DNA of 64,000 nucleotides from Corynebacterium lizhenjunii (GCF_011038655.2 NZ_CP064954.1:806001-870000), one strand, 5' to 3'; shown: positions 33,439 through 42,376, counted from the stretch's first letter. Program-made: numbers and translations. Notes: generated by a model not told the origin, from the letters alone.

Positions 33439-33475
33439 AATAGCCGCTTGGGAAACCAGGCGGCTATTACTTTTT
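33439..33475 (+). terminator. Intrinsic terminator of gapB
   Basis: A perfect 9-bp stem, AATAGCCGC (33439-33447) and GCGGCTATT (33460-33468), with a 12-nt loop, then AC and five T. It overlaps the ppk2 stop codon (33467-33469) on the other strand. Confidence 0.85.
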
Positions 33476-34294
33476 GTCCTTCTTCTTGCGCTCGAGCTTG
33501 GCCGCCACATCCGGCACATAAGCAAAGTGATCGCGCGAAGGGCGTTCGTAGGAGTCCTTCCTGCTGGCCGGGCGCTCCGGGATTTCTGGGACTGCTTGTT
33601 CCACCCGCTCATAGGGGATGGTCTCGAGGATGTGGCTAATGACGTTGATACGTGAGCGCTTCTTATCCTCACTTTCCACCGTGTACCACGGGGCCACGGG
33701 GGTGTCGGTGTGGACAAACATCTCATCTTTAGCCCGGGAGTAGTCCTCCCAGCGGGTGATGGACTGCAGATCCATCGGGGAGAGTTTCCAGCGGCGCAGC
33801 GGATCATTGCGCCGCGACTTGAAGCGGGCAATCTGTTCCTCATCGGAGACGGAGAACCAGTACTTGAGGAGGATAATCCCGTCCTCGACCAGCATGCGCT
33901 CCAGGATGGGGGCCTGGTGGAGGAAACGCACGTGCTCCTGCTGGGTGCAAAAGCCCATGACGCGCTCGACGCCGCCGCGGTTGTACCAGGAACGGTCGAA
34001 GATGACGATCTCGCCCGCAGTGGGCAGCTTTTCTATGTAGCGCTGGAAGTACCACTGCCCGGCCTCGCGATCGGTGGGCTTGGGCAGGGCCTCAATGCGA
34101 CAGGTGCGGGGGTTGAGGTACTGGGTAATGCGCTTGATGGCGGAACCCTTGCCGGCTGCGTCTCGGCCTTCCATGATGATGACCACGCGGGCGCCGGTTT
34201 CGACGACCCACTGTTGCATCTCTACCAATTCTGCCTGGAGGCGCTTGAGCTCTGCCTCGTAGGCCTTCTTCTTCAGCTTCCGTGGTTGTGCCAT
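33467..34294 (-). CDS. ppk2: Polyphosphate kinase 2
   Basis: The 275-residue protein is a class PPK2. Walker A is EGRDAAGKGS at 42-51, the lid-type motif KPTDREAGQWYFQRY follows, and Walker B/lid is IFDRSWYNRGGVERVMGF (about 98-115). It uses polyphosphate to phosphorylate ADP or GDP, or the reverse. ATG 34294 is preceded by TAGACT (34302-34307) with a 7-nt gap. The AGGAGG between them is only 1 nt from the ATG, too close to work as a ribosome-binding site, so the start is leaderless. Together with ppx at 52251 it is part of polyphosphate metabolism. Confidence 0.94.
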   Translation of the reverse strand: MAQPRKLKKKAYEAELKRLQAELVEMQQWVVETGARVVIIMEGRDAAGKGSAIKRITQYLNPRTCRIEALPKPTDREAGQWYFQRYIEKLPTAGEIVIFDRSWYNRGGVERVMGFCTQQEHVRFLHQAPILERMLVEDGIILLKYWFSVSDEEQIARFKSRRNDPLRRWKLSPMDLQSITRWEDYSRAKDEMFVHTDTPVAPWYTVESEDKKRSRINVISHILETIPYERVEQAVPEIPERPASRKDSYERPSRDHFAYVPDVAAKLERKKKDKK

Positions 34295-34299
34295 GCCTC

Positions 34300-34406
34300 C
34301 TAGTCTAGGTCTCTAGTCGAAGGGTCACTAGTCTAAGGGCCTCTTGTACAGGGGTGCCTCTAGTCTCGGGCCGCTATTCTGGGGTCTCTATTCTGAGGCC
34401 CTAGTC
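34300..34406. repeat. Degenerate 14-bp repeat between ppk2 and the FAH gene
   Basis: On the minus strand, from the FAH stop onward, units such as GGACTAGGGCCTCA, GAATAGAGACCCCA, GAATAGCGGCCCGA and GACTAGAGGCACCC follow with 13-18 bp spacing up to the ppk2 -10 box, which is itself in the last unit (GACTAGGAGGC). The first unit contains the FAH stop codon TAG. Confidence 0.8.
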
Positions 34407-35249
34407 CAGGGCAGGCGCTGCCGCATCAAAAATGGTGGTGTTGGCGATGTAGCCCAGGCCCGCGATTTCCACCCGGGTCACATCGCCGTGGCTAAGGAAG
34501 GCCTGCGGGTCGCGGGCAAAACCCACGCCCTCCGGGGTGCCGGTGGCAATGACATCCCCGGGATTGAGGGGGTAGAGCGAGGAGATGAACTCGATCAAGC
34601 GCGGGATAGGAAAGAGCAGATCATCGGTGTCGTCATCTTGGCGAACGTGCCCGTTGACCAGGGTGCGTAGGCGCGCGTGCTCCCCGGGGCTCCATTCATC
34701 AGCAGTGGTGAGCCACGGTCCAAAACCGGCGGTGCGGTAGAAGGATTTTCCCGCATGGAATTGGGTGGTCGCCCGCTGGAAATCCCGCAGGGTGTAGTCG
34801 TTGATAATGGCGTATCCAGCCACGTAGTCGAGCGCCCTCGCTGCGGGGACGTGGTGGGCGCGTTGACCAATGACCACGGCCAACTCGCCTTCATAGTCCA
34901 GTTGTTCCTGGGCGAAGGGCGGAATGTGGACCGGATCAAAGGGGCCAGTGAGTGCCTCCGGGAACTTGATAAACAAGGTGGGTTGTTCCGGTTGCTCCCG
35001 GCCCATCTCCCGGGCGTGGCGGGCATAGTTGACGCCCACGCAGATAATTTTGCCGGGCTGGGGCAGTACTGGGGCTAAGTCCTCAGGCAGGAACGCCACC
35101 GGCTCGCCCGATAGTGCGGCGGCCTTGCGCCAATCTGGTTGAGCCAGCAAAGCACCGACATCCTCGTGGTCCAGGTCGACACCTATGCCCTCGCCCTCGA
35201 TGCGGATACAGGTGGTGCCAAATGTCGTGCGAAGTGTTGCAAGCCTCAT
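34401..35249 (-). CDS. Fumarylacetoacetate hydrolase-family protein
   Basis: The 282-residue protein has the FAH fold signature: KIICVGVNYARHAREMG (about 67-83), metal-binding DYEGELAVVIG (118-128), and INDYTLRDFQ with the third acidic ligand, followed by KSFYRTAGFGPW. The C-terminal ATGTPEGVGFARDP is also typical. Members hydrolyse or decarboxylate 2-keto or acylpyruvate substrates using Mg2+; the substrate here is unknown. ATG 35249 is preceded by TAACAT (35258-35263) 8 nt upstream and no ribosome-binding site, so it is probably leaderless and not in an operon with pth and rplY. Confidence 0.92.
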   Translation of the reverse strand: MRLATLRTTFGTTCIRIEGEGIGVDLDHEDVGALLAQPDWRKAAALSGEPVAFLPEDLAPVLPQPGKIICVGVNYARHAREMGREQPEQPTLFIKFPEALTGPFDPVHIPPFAQEQLDYEGELAVVIGQRAHHVPAARALDYVAGYAIINDYTLRDFQRATTQFHAGKSFYRTAGFGPWLTTADEWSPGEHARLRTLVNGHVRQDDDTDDLLFPIPRLIEFISSLYPLNPGDVIATGTPEGVGFARDPQAFLSHGDVTRVEIAGLGYIANTTIFDAAAPALD

Positions 35250-35273
35250 GGGCGCCCATGTTACCGGGGTGGG

Positions 35274-35822
35274 CTAACCGTGGGCGCGAAGGATCTCGTC
35301 CGCGGCGTCCGCACACAGAATTGGAATTTCTGCGGCCTCTTGCTTGGACCAAGCTTTGAGCACAAAGCTGGCAGGGTCCATGCGGCCCGGAGGCCTGCCG
35401 ATGCCCACCGCAAGGCGTTGGTAGTCTTTGGTACCCAGGGCCTTGGTAATCGATCGCAGACCGTTGTGGCCATGGTCCCCGCCCCCCGCACGCAGTCGCA
35501 CGGCCCCGAAATCGAGCTCCAGCTCATCATGGATCACAATGAGGTCGGCGGGAGCAACGCCGTAGTAGGCGGCCAATGCCTTGACGGGGCCACCTGAGAG
35601 GTTCATAAAGCTGCGTGGCTTAGCCACGATGGCGGGGCGCGCCAGCAGGCGCCCCGCAGGCAACTGGGCCACCTCCGTGTTGGTCTTCTTATGCACCGAC
35701 AAGCTGCTGCCAGCGCGCTGCACTAGCTCCGCCACAACATCAGTGCCAATGTTGTGGCGCGTGCCGGCGTAGCGCGGACCGGGGTTGCCCAGTCCGACAA
35801 TCAACACAGGGGAGGTGGCCAC
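35274..35822 (-). CDS. pth: Peptidyl-tRNA hydrolase (second copy)
   Basis: The 182-residue protein is a normal-length Pth with LIVGLGNPGPRYAGTRHNIG (catalytic H23), AKPRSFMNLSGGPV, HDELEL and GGGDHGHNGLRS. It starts at GTG 35822, 14 bp after the rplY stop, without a clear ribosome-binding site of its own, so translation is probably coupled to rplY. The rplY-pth pair is a widespread arrangement, which makes this the ancestral copy; the paralogue at 30075 shares about the same motifs but has an N-terminal extension. Confidence 0.94.
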   Translation of the reverse strand: MATSPVLIVGLGNPGPRYAGTRHNIGTDVVAELVQRAGSSLSVHKKTNTEVAQLPAGRLLARPAIVAKPRSFMNLSGGPVKALAAYYGVAPADLIVIHDELELDFGAVRLRAGGGDHGHNGLRSITKALGTKDYQRLAVGIGRPPGRMDPASFVLKAWSKQEAAEIPILCADAADEILRAHG

Positions 35823-35836
35823 AGTTTTACTGGGAT

Positions 35837-36493
35837 TTACTCGGAGTCGGAATCCTCGGAATCCTCGGAGGACTCGGAGGACTCGGCGCCAGCCTCAGCG
35901 CCGCCTTCCTCAGCGGCCTCAGCGGCAGCCTCGAGTTCCTCGTCAACCTCCGGCAGGCCGATGGAGGCGATGATGGTCTCAGCTTCAGCTGCCAGGGTGG
36001 TCTTCTCCGGCAGGGTGATGTCACCAGCGGTGATCACGGTACCATCCTCCAAGCCGTCGATGGAGACCACGATCTCCTCCGGAATGTTGAGGGCGTCAGC
36101 CTCAACCAGCAGCTCGTAAGCGTCCTGGTTGGCCAGGGTGCCCGGAGCGGACTCGCCGGTAAGGGTCACCGGAACCTCAACCTCAACCTTCTCGCCGCGC
36201 TTGATGGCCAGCAGGTCCACGTGGTCGATCTCCAGGGACAGCACATTTTGGTCCACGTGCTTGACCATGGACAGGTGCTGCTCGCCGTCGATTTCGAGCT
36301 CCAGGACCGCGTTCACGCCGTTGTTACGCACCAGAGCGGTCAGCTCCAGGCGGTTAACGGAGAAGTGGACGGGGTCGGTGTTGTGGCCGTACAGAACGCC
36401 CGGCACCTGGCCGGCAACGCGCAGACGACGGGACGGGCCTTTGCCGAACTCGGTACGAGCAGCGGCCTTTACTACGGGAGTCTGGTTAGACAT
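35837..36493 (-). CDS. rplY: 50S ribosomal protein L25 / general stress protein Ctc
   Basis: The 218-residue protein has the L25 domain (residues 1-95; RTEFGKGPSRRLRVAGQVPG, VLELEIDGEQHLSMVKHVD), the C-terminal TL5/Ctc domain (100-190), and a very acidic Glu/Ser tail (ESSESSEDSEDSDSE). L25 binds 5S rRNA. ATG 36493 has AAGGAG 6 nt upstream. The leader contains a strong hairpin at 36549-36590 that could attenuate transcription. pth follows 14 bp downstream. Confidence 0.95.
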   Translation of the reverse strand: MSNQTPVVKAAARTEFGKGPSRRLRVAGQVPGVLYGHNTDPVHFSVNRLELTALVRNNGVNAVLELEIDGEQHLSMVKHVDQNVLSLEIDHVDLLAIKRGEKVEVEVPVTLTGESAPGTLANQDAYELLVEADALNIPEEIVVSIDGLEDGTVITAGDITLPEKTTLAAEAETIIASIGLPEVDEELEAAAEAAEEGGAEAGAESSESSEDSEDSDSE

Positions 36494-36548
36494 GTCATTC
36501 TCCTTGAAGAATTGGGGGAGTACGTGGCGGGCTCGGTCGAAACGACAA

Positions 36549-36590
36549 AAGCCTGCCGATGGACGTCTTGGCAGCAGTCATCGCAGGCTT
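36549..36590 (-). promoter_or_regulatory. Hairpin in the rplY leader (possible attenuator)
   Basis: On the minus strand AAGCCTGCGATG pairs with CATCGGCAGGCTT with one bulge, a loop of about 17 nt, and then TTGTCG. The 12-bp stem ends in U residues and lies about 55 nt before rplY, after the prs terminator. It resembles an intrinsic terminator inside the leader. Confidence 0.5.
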
Positions 36591-36677
36591 AATGCTTATG
36601 AACAATCGCGTCGATAACGGTTCGCCAGCTCTTAAGGCCGACTCACCCTCGCCGAGACCGCACAATGATAACAAATA

Positions 36678-36715
36678 CGCCCCATAACCTCAAACTGAAC
36701 TGGGGTTATGGGGCG
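36678..36715 (-). terminator. Intrinsic terminator of prs
   Basis: A perfect 12-bp stem, CGCCCCATAACC (36678-36689) and GGTTATGGGGCG (36704-36715), with a 14-nt loop. On the minus strand it is followed by TATTTGTTATC. It separates glmU-prs from rplY-pth. Confidence 0.85.
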
Positions 36716-36752
36716 GCTCGCGCCGTGGCGTGAGCCGAGAGTTGGAGTGGGC

Positions 36753-37727
36753 TTAGGAACGCTCGAAGAGAGTGGTCACAGAACCATTCTCAAAGATTTC
36801 ATTGATGGTGCGTGCCAGGAGCGGAGCGATGGAGAGAACGGTGAGGTTCTTCCAGCCCTCAGTAGACTGCGGCAACGTGTCGGTGGTGATGACTTCCTCC
36901 GCGCCGCACTCAGACAGACGCTCGCGGGCCGGGTCGGAGAAGACGCCGTGGGTACAGGCAATAACTACCTTCTTTGCGCCAGCTTCCTTGAGCACACGGA
37001 CCGCACCGGCGATGGTGCCGCCGGTGTCAATCATGTCATCGAGCAAGATGCAGTCCTTGCCCTCGACTTCACCCACCACGCGGTTGGAGACCGTCTGGTT
37101 AGCTACCTCGGTAGAACGAGTTTTGTGTACGAAGGCCAGCGGGGCATCCCCCAGATCGTGGGCCCACTTTTCTGCCACCTTCACGCGACCAGCGTCGGGG
37201 GAGACCACCACGATGTCTTCGATGTTGTACTTGCTCTTGATGTAATCCGTCAGGATGGGCTGGGCGTGCATGTGGTCCACCGGGCCGTCGAAGAAGCCCT
37301 GGATTTGGTCCGTGTGCAGGTCAACAGAAACGATCCGGTCAGCGCCCGCGGTAGCCAGCAGGTCCGCGACCAGGCGCGCGGAGATTGGCTCGCGACCCAG
37401 GTGCTTCTTGTCCTGGCGGGCGTAGGGGTAGAAGGGCAAAATCGCCGTGATGCGCTTGGCGGAGCCGCGCTTGAGTGCATCAATCATGATGAGCTGCTCC
37501 ATCAGCCACTTGTTCAGCGGCTGAGTGTGCGATTGCATGACAAAGCAGTCTGCGCCACGCACGGACTCCTCAAAACGGATGAAGATCTCCCCATTTGCGA
37601 AGTCGCGGGCGGTGGTGGGTACCAGCTCGCACTTGAGCTCGCGCGCTACTGCCTCCGCCAGCTCCGGGTGGGCACGCCCGGAAAAGAGCTTCATGTTCTT
37701 GCTGCTGCCAGTTACCTTGCCGGTCAT
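36753..37727 (-). CDS. prs: Ribose-phosphate pyrophosphokinase
   Basis: The 324-residue protein is a full PRPP synthetase: FANGEIFIRFEESVRG, the ATP-binding FYPYARQDKKHLGREPISA (flexible loop), VSVDLHTDQIQGFF, and the PRPP-binding DCILLDDMIDTGGTI (about 224-238). It makes 5-phosphoribosyl-1-diphosphate for nucleotides, His, Trp and cell-wall arabinan. ATG 37727 lies 56 bp after the glmU stop, so glmU-prs is one operon, as in other actinobacteria. Confidence 0.96.
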   Translation of the reverse strand: MTGKVTGSSKNMKLFSGRAHPELAEAVARELKCELVPTTARDFANGEIFIRFEESVRGADCFVMQSHTQPLNKWLMEQLIMIDALKRGSAKRITAILPFYPYARQDKKHLGREPISARLVADLLATAGADRIVSVDLHTDQIQGFFDGPVDHMHAQPILTDYIKSKYNIEDIVVVSPDAGRVKVAEKWAHDLGDAPLAFVHKTRSTEVANQTVSNRVVGEVEGKDCILLDDMIDTGGTIAGAVRVLKEAGAKKVVIACTHGVFSDPARERLSECGAEEVITTDTLPQSTEGWKNLTVLSIAPLLARTINEIFENGSVTTLFERS

Positions 37728-37783
37728 GTGTGGCTCTTGCCTTCCTTGAGAATCGATTTCACTGTGCGTACTCTACAGACGCT

Positions 37784-39247
37784 TTAGGCTTCCGCAGAGT
37801 CTGCTGAGTCCTGGGCCAGCGCAGCTGCCGCAGCCTCCGCCGCAGCGGTGCCCGGGCGCTTGTCCAACACCCAGCCTTCAATGTTGCGTTGCTTGCCGCC
37901 GGAGACCACGAGTGCTCCCGCCGGAACATCGTCCTTAATTACTGTACCCGCACCCGAATACGCCCCATCACCCACGGTCACCGGAGCGATAAACATGGTG
38001 TCAGATCCGGTGCGCACATGGCTGCCGATAACGGTGTGGTGCTTGTTCACCCCGTCATAATTGACAAAGACGCTAGAGGCCCCGATGTTGGAGTATTCGC
38101 CCACCGTGGCGTCCCCAATGTAGGTCAAATGCGGGACCTTGGTGCCGCGACCAATCTGCGCGTTCTTCGCCTCTACAAACCCGCCCAGTTTGCCTTCCTC
38201 GCCCACCACGGTGCCGGGGCGAATGAAGGTAAACGGGCCCACGGTGGCCCCGGCCCCAATGCGGGCCTCGGAGCCGTGGGTGCGCACCACACTGGCACCC
38301 GGGCCCACCTCTACGTCGCTCAACGTGGTATCCGGGCCTACCACCGCGCCATCGGCAATGGAGGTGGTGCCCCACAGCTGGGTTCCCGGGTGGATCACCA
38401 CGTCAGTGCCAAGACGCACATCCACGCCAATCCAGGTGCTCTCCGGGTCAATGATGGTGGCCCCACCACGCATAGCGGCTTCCACGCAGCGGCGGTTGAG
38501 CTCACGCCCAGCCGCAGCCAGCTGCACCCGGTCATTGACCCCGGCCAGCTCGTTTGCATCCGCCGCCACATGGGCGCCGACCGCGTGGCCCTGGGCGCGG
38601 GCAATACCCAGCACGTCGGTGATGTAGAGCTCCCCTTGAGCATTATTGGAATCCAGCTGGCTTAATGCCTGCCGTAAAACTGCAGCATCAAATGCAAAGA
38701 CTCCGGAGTTGACCTCTGTAATCTCCCGCTGTGCGTCGGTGGCGTCCTTGTGCTCCACAATCGCGGTCACCGCACCGCCTTCGCGCACCACCCGGCCATA
38801 ACCAGTGGGGTCTTCCAGCTCGATGGATAACACCGTGACTGCATTATTCGCCCCGCAGTGGGCCTCATACAATGCTGCGATGGTTTCCGTACGCAGCAAA
38901 GGCACATCTGCGTTGGTGACAATCACCGTGCCGTCAAAATCCCCCAGCGGCTCCAGCCCACAGGCCACAGCGTGGCCCGTGCCCAACTGCTCTTCCTGCA
39001 CGGCCTGCGCAATCGGCCGGGACAGTTCCGTGGCCACGGCCTCGACCGCGGGCGCAACCTGATCGCGCTGGTGGCCCACCACTGTGACCAAGTGCTGCGG
39101 GTTAAGCCCTGCGGCTGCGTGGAGGGAATGGCCTAGCAGCGTGCGCCCACCAATCTCATGCAACGTCTTTTGCTTCGCAGACTTCATACGGGTGCCCGCG
39201 CCAGCAGCGAGGACAATAACGGCACAAGTGTTTGCGGTAGATGCCAC
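37784..39247 (-). CDS. glmU: Bifunctional GlmU (GlcN-1-P acetyltransferase / GlcNAc-1-P uridyltransferase)
   Basis: The 487-residue protein has the N-terminal uridyltransferase domain with [15 protein letters not shown] (13-27) and a C-terminal left-handed beta-helix acetyltransferase domain from about 250 (repeats such as [16 protein letters not shown], and [24 protein letters not shown]). It makes UDP-GlcNAc for peptidoglycan. The last 30 residues are Ala-rich and unlike the family core. The GTG start at 39247 has AGGAG about 12 nt upstream, a rather long spacing. Confidence 0.96.
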   Translation of the reverse strand: MASTANTCAVIVLAAGAGTRMKSAKQKTLHEIGGRTLLGHSLHAAAGLNPQHLVTVVGHQRDQVAPAVEAVATELSRPIAQAVQEEQLGTGHAVACGLEPLGDFDGTVIVTNADVPLLRTETIAALYEAHCGANNAVTVLSIELEDPTGYGRVVREGGAVTAIVEHKDATDAQREITEVNSGVFAFDAAVLRQALSQLDSNNAQGELYITDVLGIARAQGHAVGAHVAADANELAGVNDRVQLAAAGRELNRRCVEAAMRGGATIIDPESTWIGVDVRLGTDVVIHPGTQLWGTTSIADGAVVGPDTTLSDVEVGPGASVVRTHGSEARIGAGATVGPFTFIRPGTVVGEEGKLGGFVEAKNAQIGRGTKVPHLTYIGDATVGEYSNIGASSVFVNYDGVNKHHTVIGSHVRTGSDTMFIAPVTVGDGAYSGAGTVIKDDVPAGALVVSGGKQRNIEGWVLDKRPGTAAAEAAAAALAQDSADSAEA

Positions 39248-39327
39248 GGGGGATTCTTCTCCTGAAATAGTCGCGGTGCTTCAAGCTATGTCCGACATCA
39301 TAGCCCTTTTGCCCCGGCAGGGCGGGA

Positions 39328-40605
39328 CTAGTCGCGGACAGAGACCTCCTCCATCGAGCGCGCCTTCCACGCACCGAGGGCACCAATGGCGGCCAAAAAC
39401 AACAGCGCGGTACTGGGCCCGGCCAGAGCAAAAACGCCCGAGATCGCGCCGACAATCAGCAGGATTACCCCCATCATGGTATTTGCCGCGCCCACATATT
39501 GGGTGCGCTTGTCCCCACCGGCCATATCCACCACGTAGGTCTTGCGTGCCACCCGGATGGCGGTATGCGCCAGGTTGACCATGAAGAATCCAATGGGCAT
39601 GATCCAGGCCACCGCAGTCCCTGGCAGCCAGTGCGCGGCTGCCACCAGCGCCACCACAACCAGTGACGCCACCGCAGCGCCGTTGGCCATGACCAGCCGC
39701 GAGGACTTATCAGACCACATGCCGGTCACTCGCCCGCCCACCAGGGAGGCAAGACCTGAGGCCAAGATGAAGCCCGCTAACCCACTGAGCACATCTTGCC
39801 CAGCCTCTCGCGCCAACAGCACAATAAACGATGAGGACAACGCAGAAACCAAGAGCAAGCTGCGGACATTGACAAAGGTACGGAAGTTGCGGTCCTTGCG
39901 GTAGAGCGACCACGTATCAACCCACCAGGCTGAAGCAGTGCCGGCAGTGCCTGCAGGGCTGGCGGAGGGGGCATCGGCAGACTCGGGGGCAGACTCAGGG
40001 GCAGACTCGGGCTCCACAATGCCGCGGAAGGACACCGCAGCGCCTAGCCACGTGGCGGCGCCGATGGCCAGCAGCAAGGCCAGCCCCCAGCGGGGAATGT
40101 CGCTCCACAGCGCCAGGCCCAGGCCCGCAATCAGGGTGGCGGCGCCGCCAAGCTGGGTGGCACGGCCGGTAATCAGCCCGCGGGAGCCCTTAGGGATGGT
40201 GCGCCCCTGCACGTCCTTACCCGCCAAGGAACACACCGCACGGCATAGCGCCAGGGCGGCCAGGGCCACCAGGACTATACCGCTTAGCGCCACCCCATCC
40301 GCCCACAGTGCGGCCGCGGCAATCACCCCAGCAGCCACAGCCTGGCCCACGGACCCAGCCACCCACAGTCCTTTGCGCGCCCGGTGGGACGTGACCCAGG
40401 GGGTCAGCGCGGCCTGAGGGAGCATTGCGCCGGCCTCGCGCACCGGAACCAGCAGGGCACTAAAGAACCCCGGCACCCCAGCGGAGTGGAACAGCCACGG
40501 AAGCACCGTCTTCGCGGAGACCAATTGATCCCCTAAACTTTGTAGACCATTGGAGATGATAAAGCGGCGCGAATTGTGAGATTGGGTGTGAGAAGCATCC
40601 GACAT
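39328..40605 (-). CDS. MFS transporter
   Basis: The 425-residue membrane protein has about 11-12 hydrophobic helices with a long central cytoplasmic loop (about 190-225) containing a P-E-S-A repeat (ESAPESAPESADAPSAS). The N-terminal GLQSLGDQLVSAKTVLPWL and middle DKSSRLVMANG loops fit the major facilitator superfamily. Substrate unknown; it may be linked to the divergent copper oxidase. I chose ATG 40605 because TATCCT (40613-40618) lies 7 nt upstream; a longer open frame continues through the oxidase gene on the opposite strand and is not real. Confidence 0.82.
   Translation of the reverse strand: MSDASHTQSHNSRRFIISNGLQSLGDQLVSAKTVLPWLFHSAGVPGFFSALLVPVREAGAMLPQAALTPWVTSHRARKGLWVAGSVGQAVAAGVIAAAALWADGVALSGIVLVALAALALCRAVCSLAGKDVQGRTIPKGSRGLITGRATQLGGAATLIAGLGLALWSDIPRWGLALLLAIGAATWLGAAVSFRGIVEPESAPESAPESADAPSASPAGTAGTASAWWVDTWSLYRKDRNFRTFVNVRSLLLVSALSSSFIVLLAREAGQDVLSGLAGFILASGLASLVGGRVTGMWSDKSSRLVMANGAAVASLVVVALVAAAHWLPGTAVAWIMPIGFFMVNLAHTAIRVARKTYVVDMAGGDKRTQYVGAANTMMGVILLIVGAISGVFALAGPSTALLFLAAIGALGAWKARSMEEVSVRD
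39967..39981 (+). repeat. Copy of dispersed motif GGGGGCATCGGCAGA
   Basis: It lies in the central loop of the MFS gene, where the coding strand reads S-A-D-A-P. Confidence 0.5.
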
Positions 40606-40612
40606 GCCCCCT

Positions 40613-40635
40613 AGGATAAGCCACTGTTCTAGGCT
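40613..40635. promoter_or_regulatory. Back-to-back -10 boxes of the MFS and multicopper oxidase genes
   Basis: TATCCT on the minus strand (40613-40618, 7 nt before ATG 40605) and TAGGCT on the plus strand (40630-40635, 6 nt before ATG 40642) lie 11 bp apart in a 36-bp gap. Confidence 0.5.
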
Positions 40636-40641
40636 GAGATT

Positions 40642-42312
40642 ATGAATCTCAGGGTGACGAATTTTAATCGGCGAACTTTCTTCCGGGGTGCGGTGGCGTG
40701 TGCGGTGGCCGTCCCCGTGCTCAGCGCTTGCTCTACCAGCTCCCAGCAGACCCCGCCGGAGGGCTACGACGGCCCGCCCCGACCGTTGCCTATTCCTCCC
40801 GTGCTGGAAGGGGAGGTGGACGCCGAAGGGGTGCGCGTGTTTAAACTCACCGCCCAAGACGGGCACTCGGAAGTCCTGCCCGGCAACACCTCCACGCGTA
40901 CCTGGGGTTTTAATGGCGCGTTTTTGGGGCCTACGCTGCGGGCGCGCCGGGGGGAGCGGGTGCGTGCAGAGATTAGCAATAACCTCATTGAGATGACCAC
41001 TGTCCACTGGCATGGGATGAAGCTGCCGGCATTTGCTGATGGCGGGCCGCATTCGCCCATTGAGCCGGGTAAGACGTGGAGTCCGAGTTGGGAGATTATC
41101 CAACCCGCCGCCACCGTGTGGTACCACCCGCATCCGCACTTGGCCACCGCCACGCACGCTTATCGGGGTCTAGCGGGGATGTTCATTATCGATGATGACG
41201 TCTCGCAGAACCTTGACCTGCCCCACGACTACGGTGTGGACGATATTCCGGTGGTGGTCATGGACGCCAAATTTACCGCGGACGGTCAGCTAGACCATGG
41301 CTCCGATAACACCTTGGGGCTGTTGGGGACGACCCCGGTGGTCAATGGCATTACTAACCCGCAGTTCCAGGCCACGACGTCCCGGCTGCGCCTGCGCCTG
41401 CTCAATGGGGCCTCCATGCGTTTTTATACTTTTGCGCTGTCCAACGGGGCGCCGCTGCAGGTCATTGCCACTGACTCCGGCTTGCTCGATGCCCCCGTGG
41501 AGGCCGAGCACGTGCTGGTGGGCCCGGGCGAGCGCGTAGAGGTCCTGGTGGATCTGGAACCGGGCGAGGATGTTACCCTGCGCTCGGTGCCGCGCAAGGA
41601 CAATTTTGGCATTCCCCAAGACGAGTATTCCGCTGACTTTGGCTTTGGGGATGAGTTTGAGATTCTGCACCTGCTGGGGCCTGAGTCTGCCGATGCCGCT
41701 TCCGCCTCACCCATTCCTGGCGTTCTGGACCCTGCTGCGGCCAAGGTCCCCGGCACTAGTGGGCTGGTGGAGCGCAACTTTGTGCTCAACACCTTCATGA
41801 TTAACGGCGAGCAGATGGACATGGCGCGGGTGGACCAGGTCATCGACCGTAAGGAGCCGGAAGTGTGGACAGTGAGTAATGAGAATGCTGATTGGCCCCA
41901 CAACTTCCACATTCATAACGCGCGCTTCCGCGTGCTGGAGTATTCCGGAACGGACGTGGAGGTGCCCACCTATGGGTGGAAGGACATTGTCAATCTTCCT
42001 CCCAAAGCCACGGCGAAGCTGCTGGTGGAGTTCGGGTATTTCCCGGATCCCACCATCCCGTACATGTATCACTGCCACATGCTCTTGCACGAGGATGAGG
42101 GCATGATGGGCCAGTACGTGGTGGTTGAGCGCGGGGAGAAACCCGATGTGCGGGTGCAGCCTGCCGCGCTGGTCTTTGCAGAAAGTGGGGCGCACTCGAC
42201 GCATACAGGCCAGGTGGTGGATGCCTCCCGTAGTCCCTATGCCAGCGCCACTGCAAACGCCACTGCTAACGCCACTGCCGGCGCGACGAGCAGCGCCACC
42301 GCCACCAAGTAG
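40642..42312 (+). CDS. Multicopper oxidase, Tat-exported lipoprotein (CueO/CopA-like)
   Basis: The 556-residue protein begins with a twin-arginine signal, NR10-R11-TFFRG, and a lipobox LSAC (Cys30), so it is probably folded with copper, exported by Tat and anchored as a lipoprotein. Three cupredoxin domains follow. Copper ligands are H122-W-H124, H162/H164/H166 in HPHPH, HNFHIHN (about 413) and the type-1 segment HCHMLLHEDEGMM (about 483). Such enzymes oxidise Cu(I) or phenolics and confer copper tolerance. The last 25 residues are an Ala/Thr/Asn repeat (ATANATANATAGAT) from a 12-bp DNA repeat. It starts leaderless at ATG 40642. Confidence 0.93.
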   Translation: MNLRVTNFNRRTFFRGAVACAVAVPVLSACSTSSQQTPPEGYDGPPRPLPIPPVLEGEVDAEGVRVFKLTAQDGHSEVLPGNTSTRTWGFNGAFLGPTLRARRGERVRAEISNNLIEMTTVHWHGMKLPAFADGGPHSPIEPGKTWSPSWEIIQPAATVWYHPHPHLATATHAYRGLAGMFIIDDDVSQNLDLPHDYGVDDIPVVVMDAKFTADGQLDHGSDNTLGLLGTTPVVNGITNPQFQATTSRLRLRLLNGASMRFYTFALSNGAPLQVIATDSGLLDAPVEAEHVLVGPGERVEVLVDLEPGEDVTLRSVPRKDNFGIPQDEYSADFGFGDEFEILHLLGPESADAASASPIPGVLDPAAAKVPGTSGLVERNFVLNTFMINGEQMDMARVDQVIDRKEPEVWTVSNENADWPHNFHIHNARFRVLEYSGTDVEVPTYGWKDIVNLPPKATAKLLVEFGYFPDPTIPYMYHCHMLLHEDEGMMGQYVVVERGEKPDVRVQPAALVFAESGAHSTHTGQVVDASRSPYASATANATANATAGATSSATATK

Positions 42313-42376
42313 GGGCCTGGTTTTCGCCCCTGCGGGGCTATGCGCTAATGTAGGACCAGCGCGCGTTAGCGCGCGG

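Noticed and set aside
39328..41157. 609-codon version of the MFS gene
   Set aside because: The extra 184 codons run antisense through the multicopper oxidase gene; the leaderless ATG at 40605 fits the transporter fold.
42313..42336. Terminator after the multicopper oxidase gene
   Set aside because: Short GC stems (GCCCC/GGGGC) are there, but without a U tract; it could equally be chance in GC-rich DNA.
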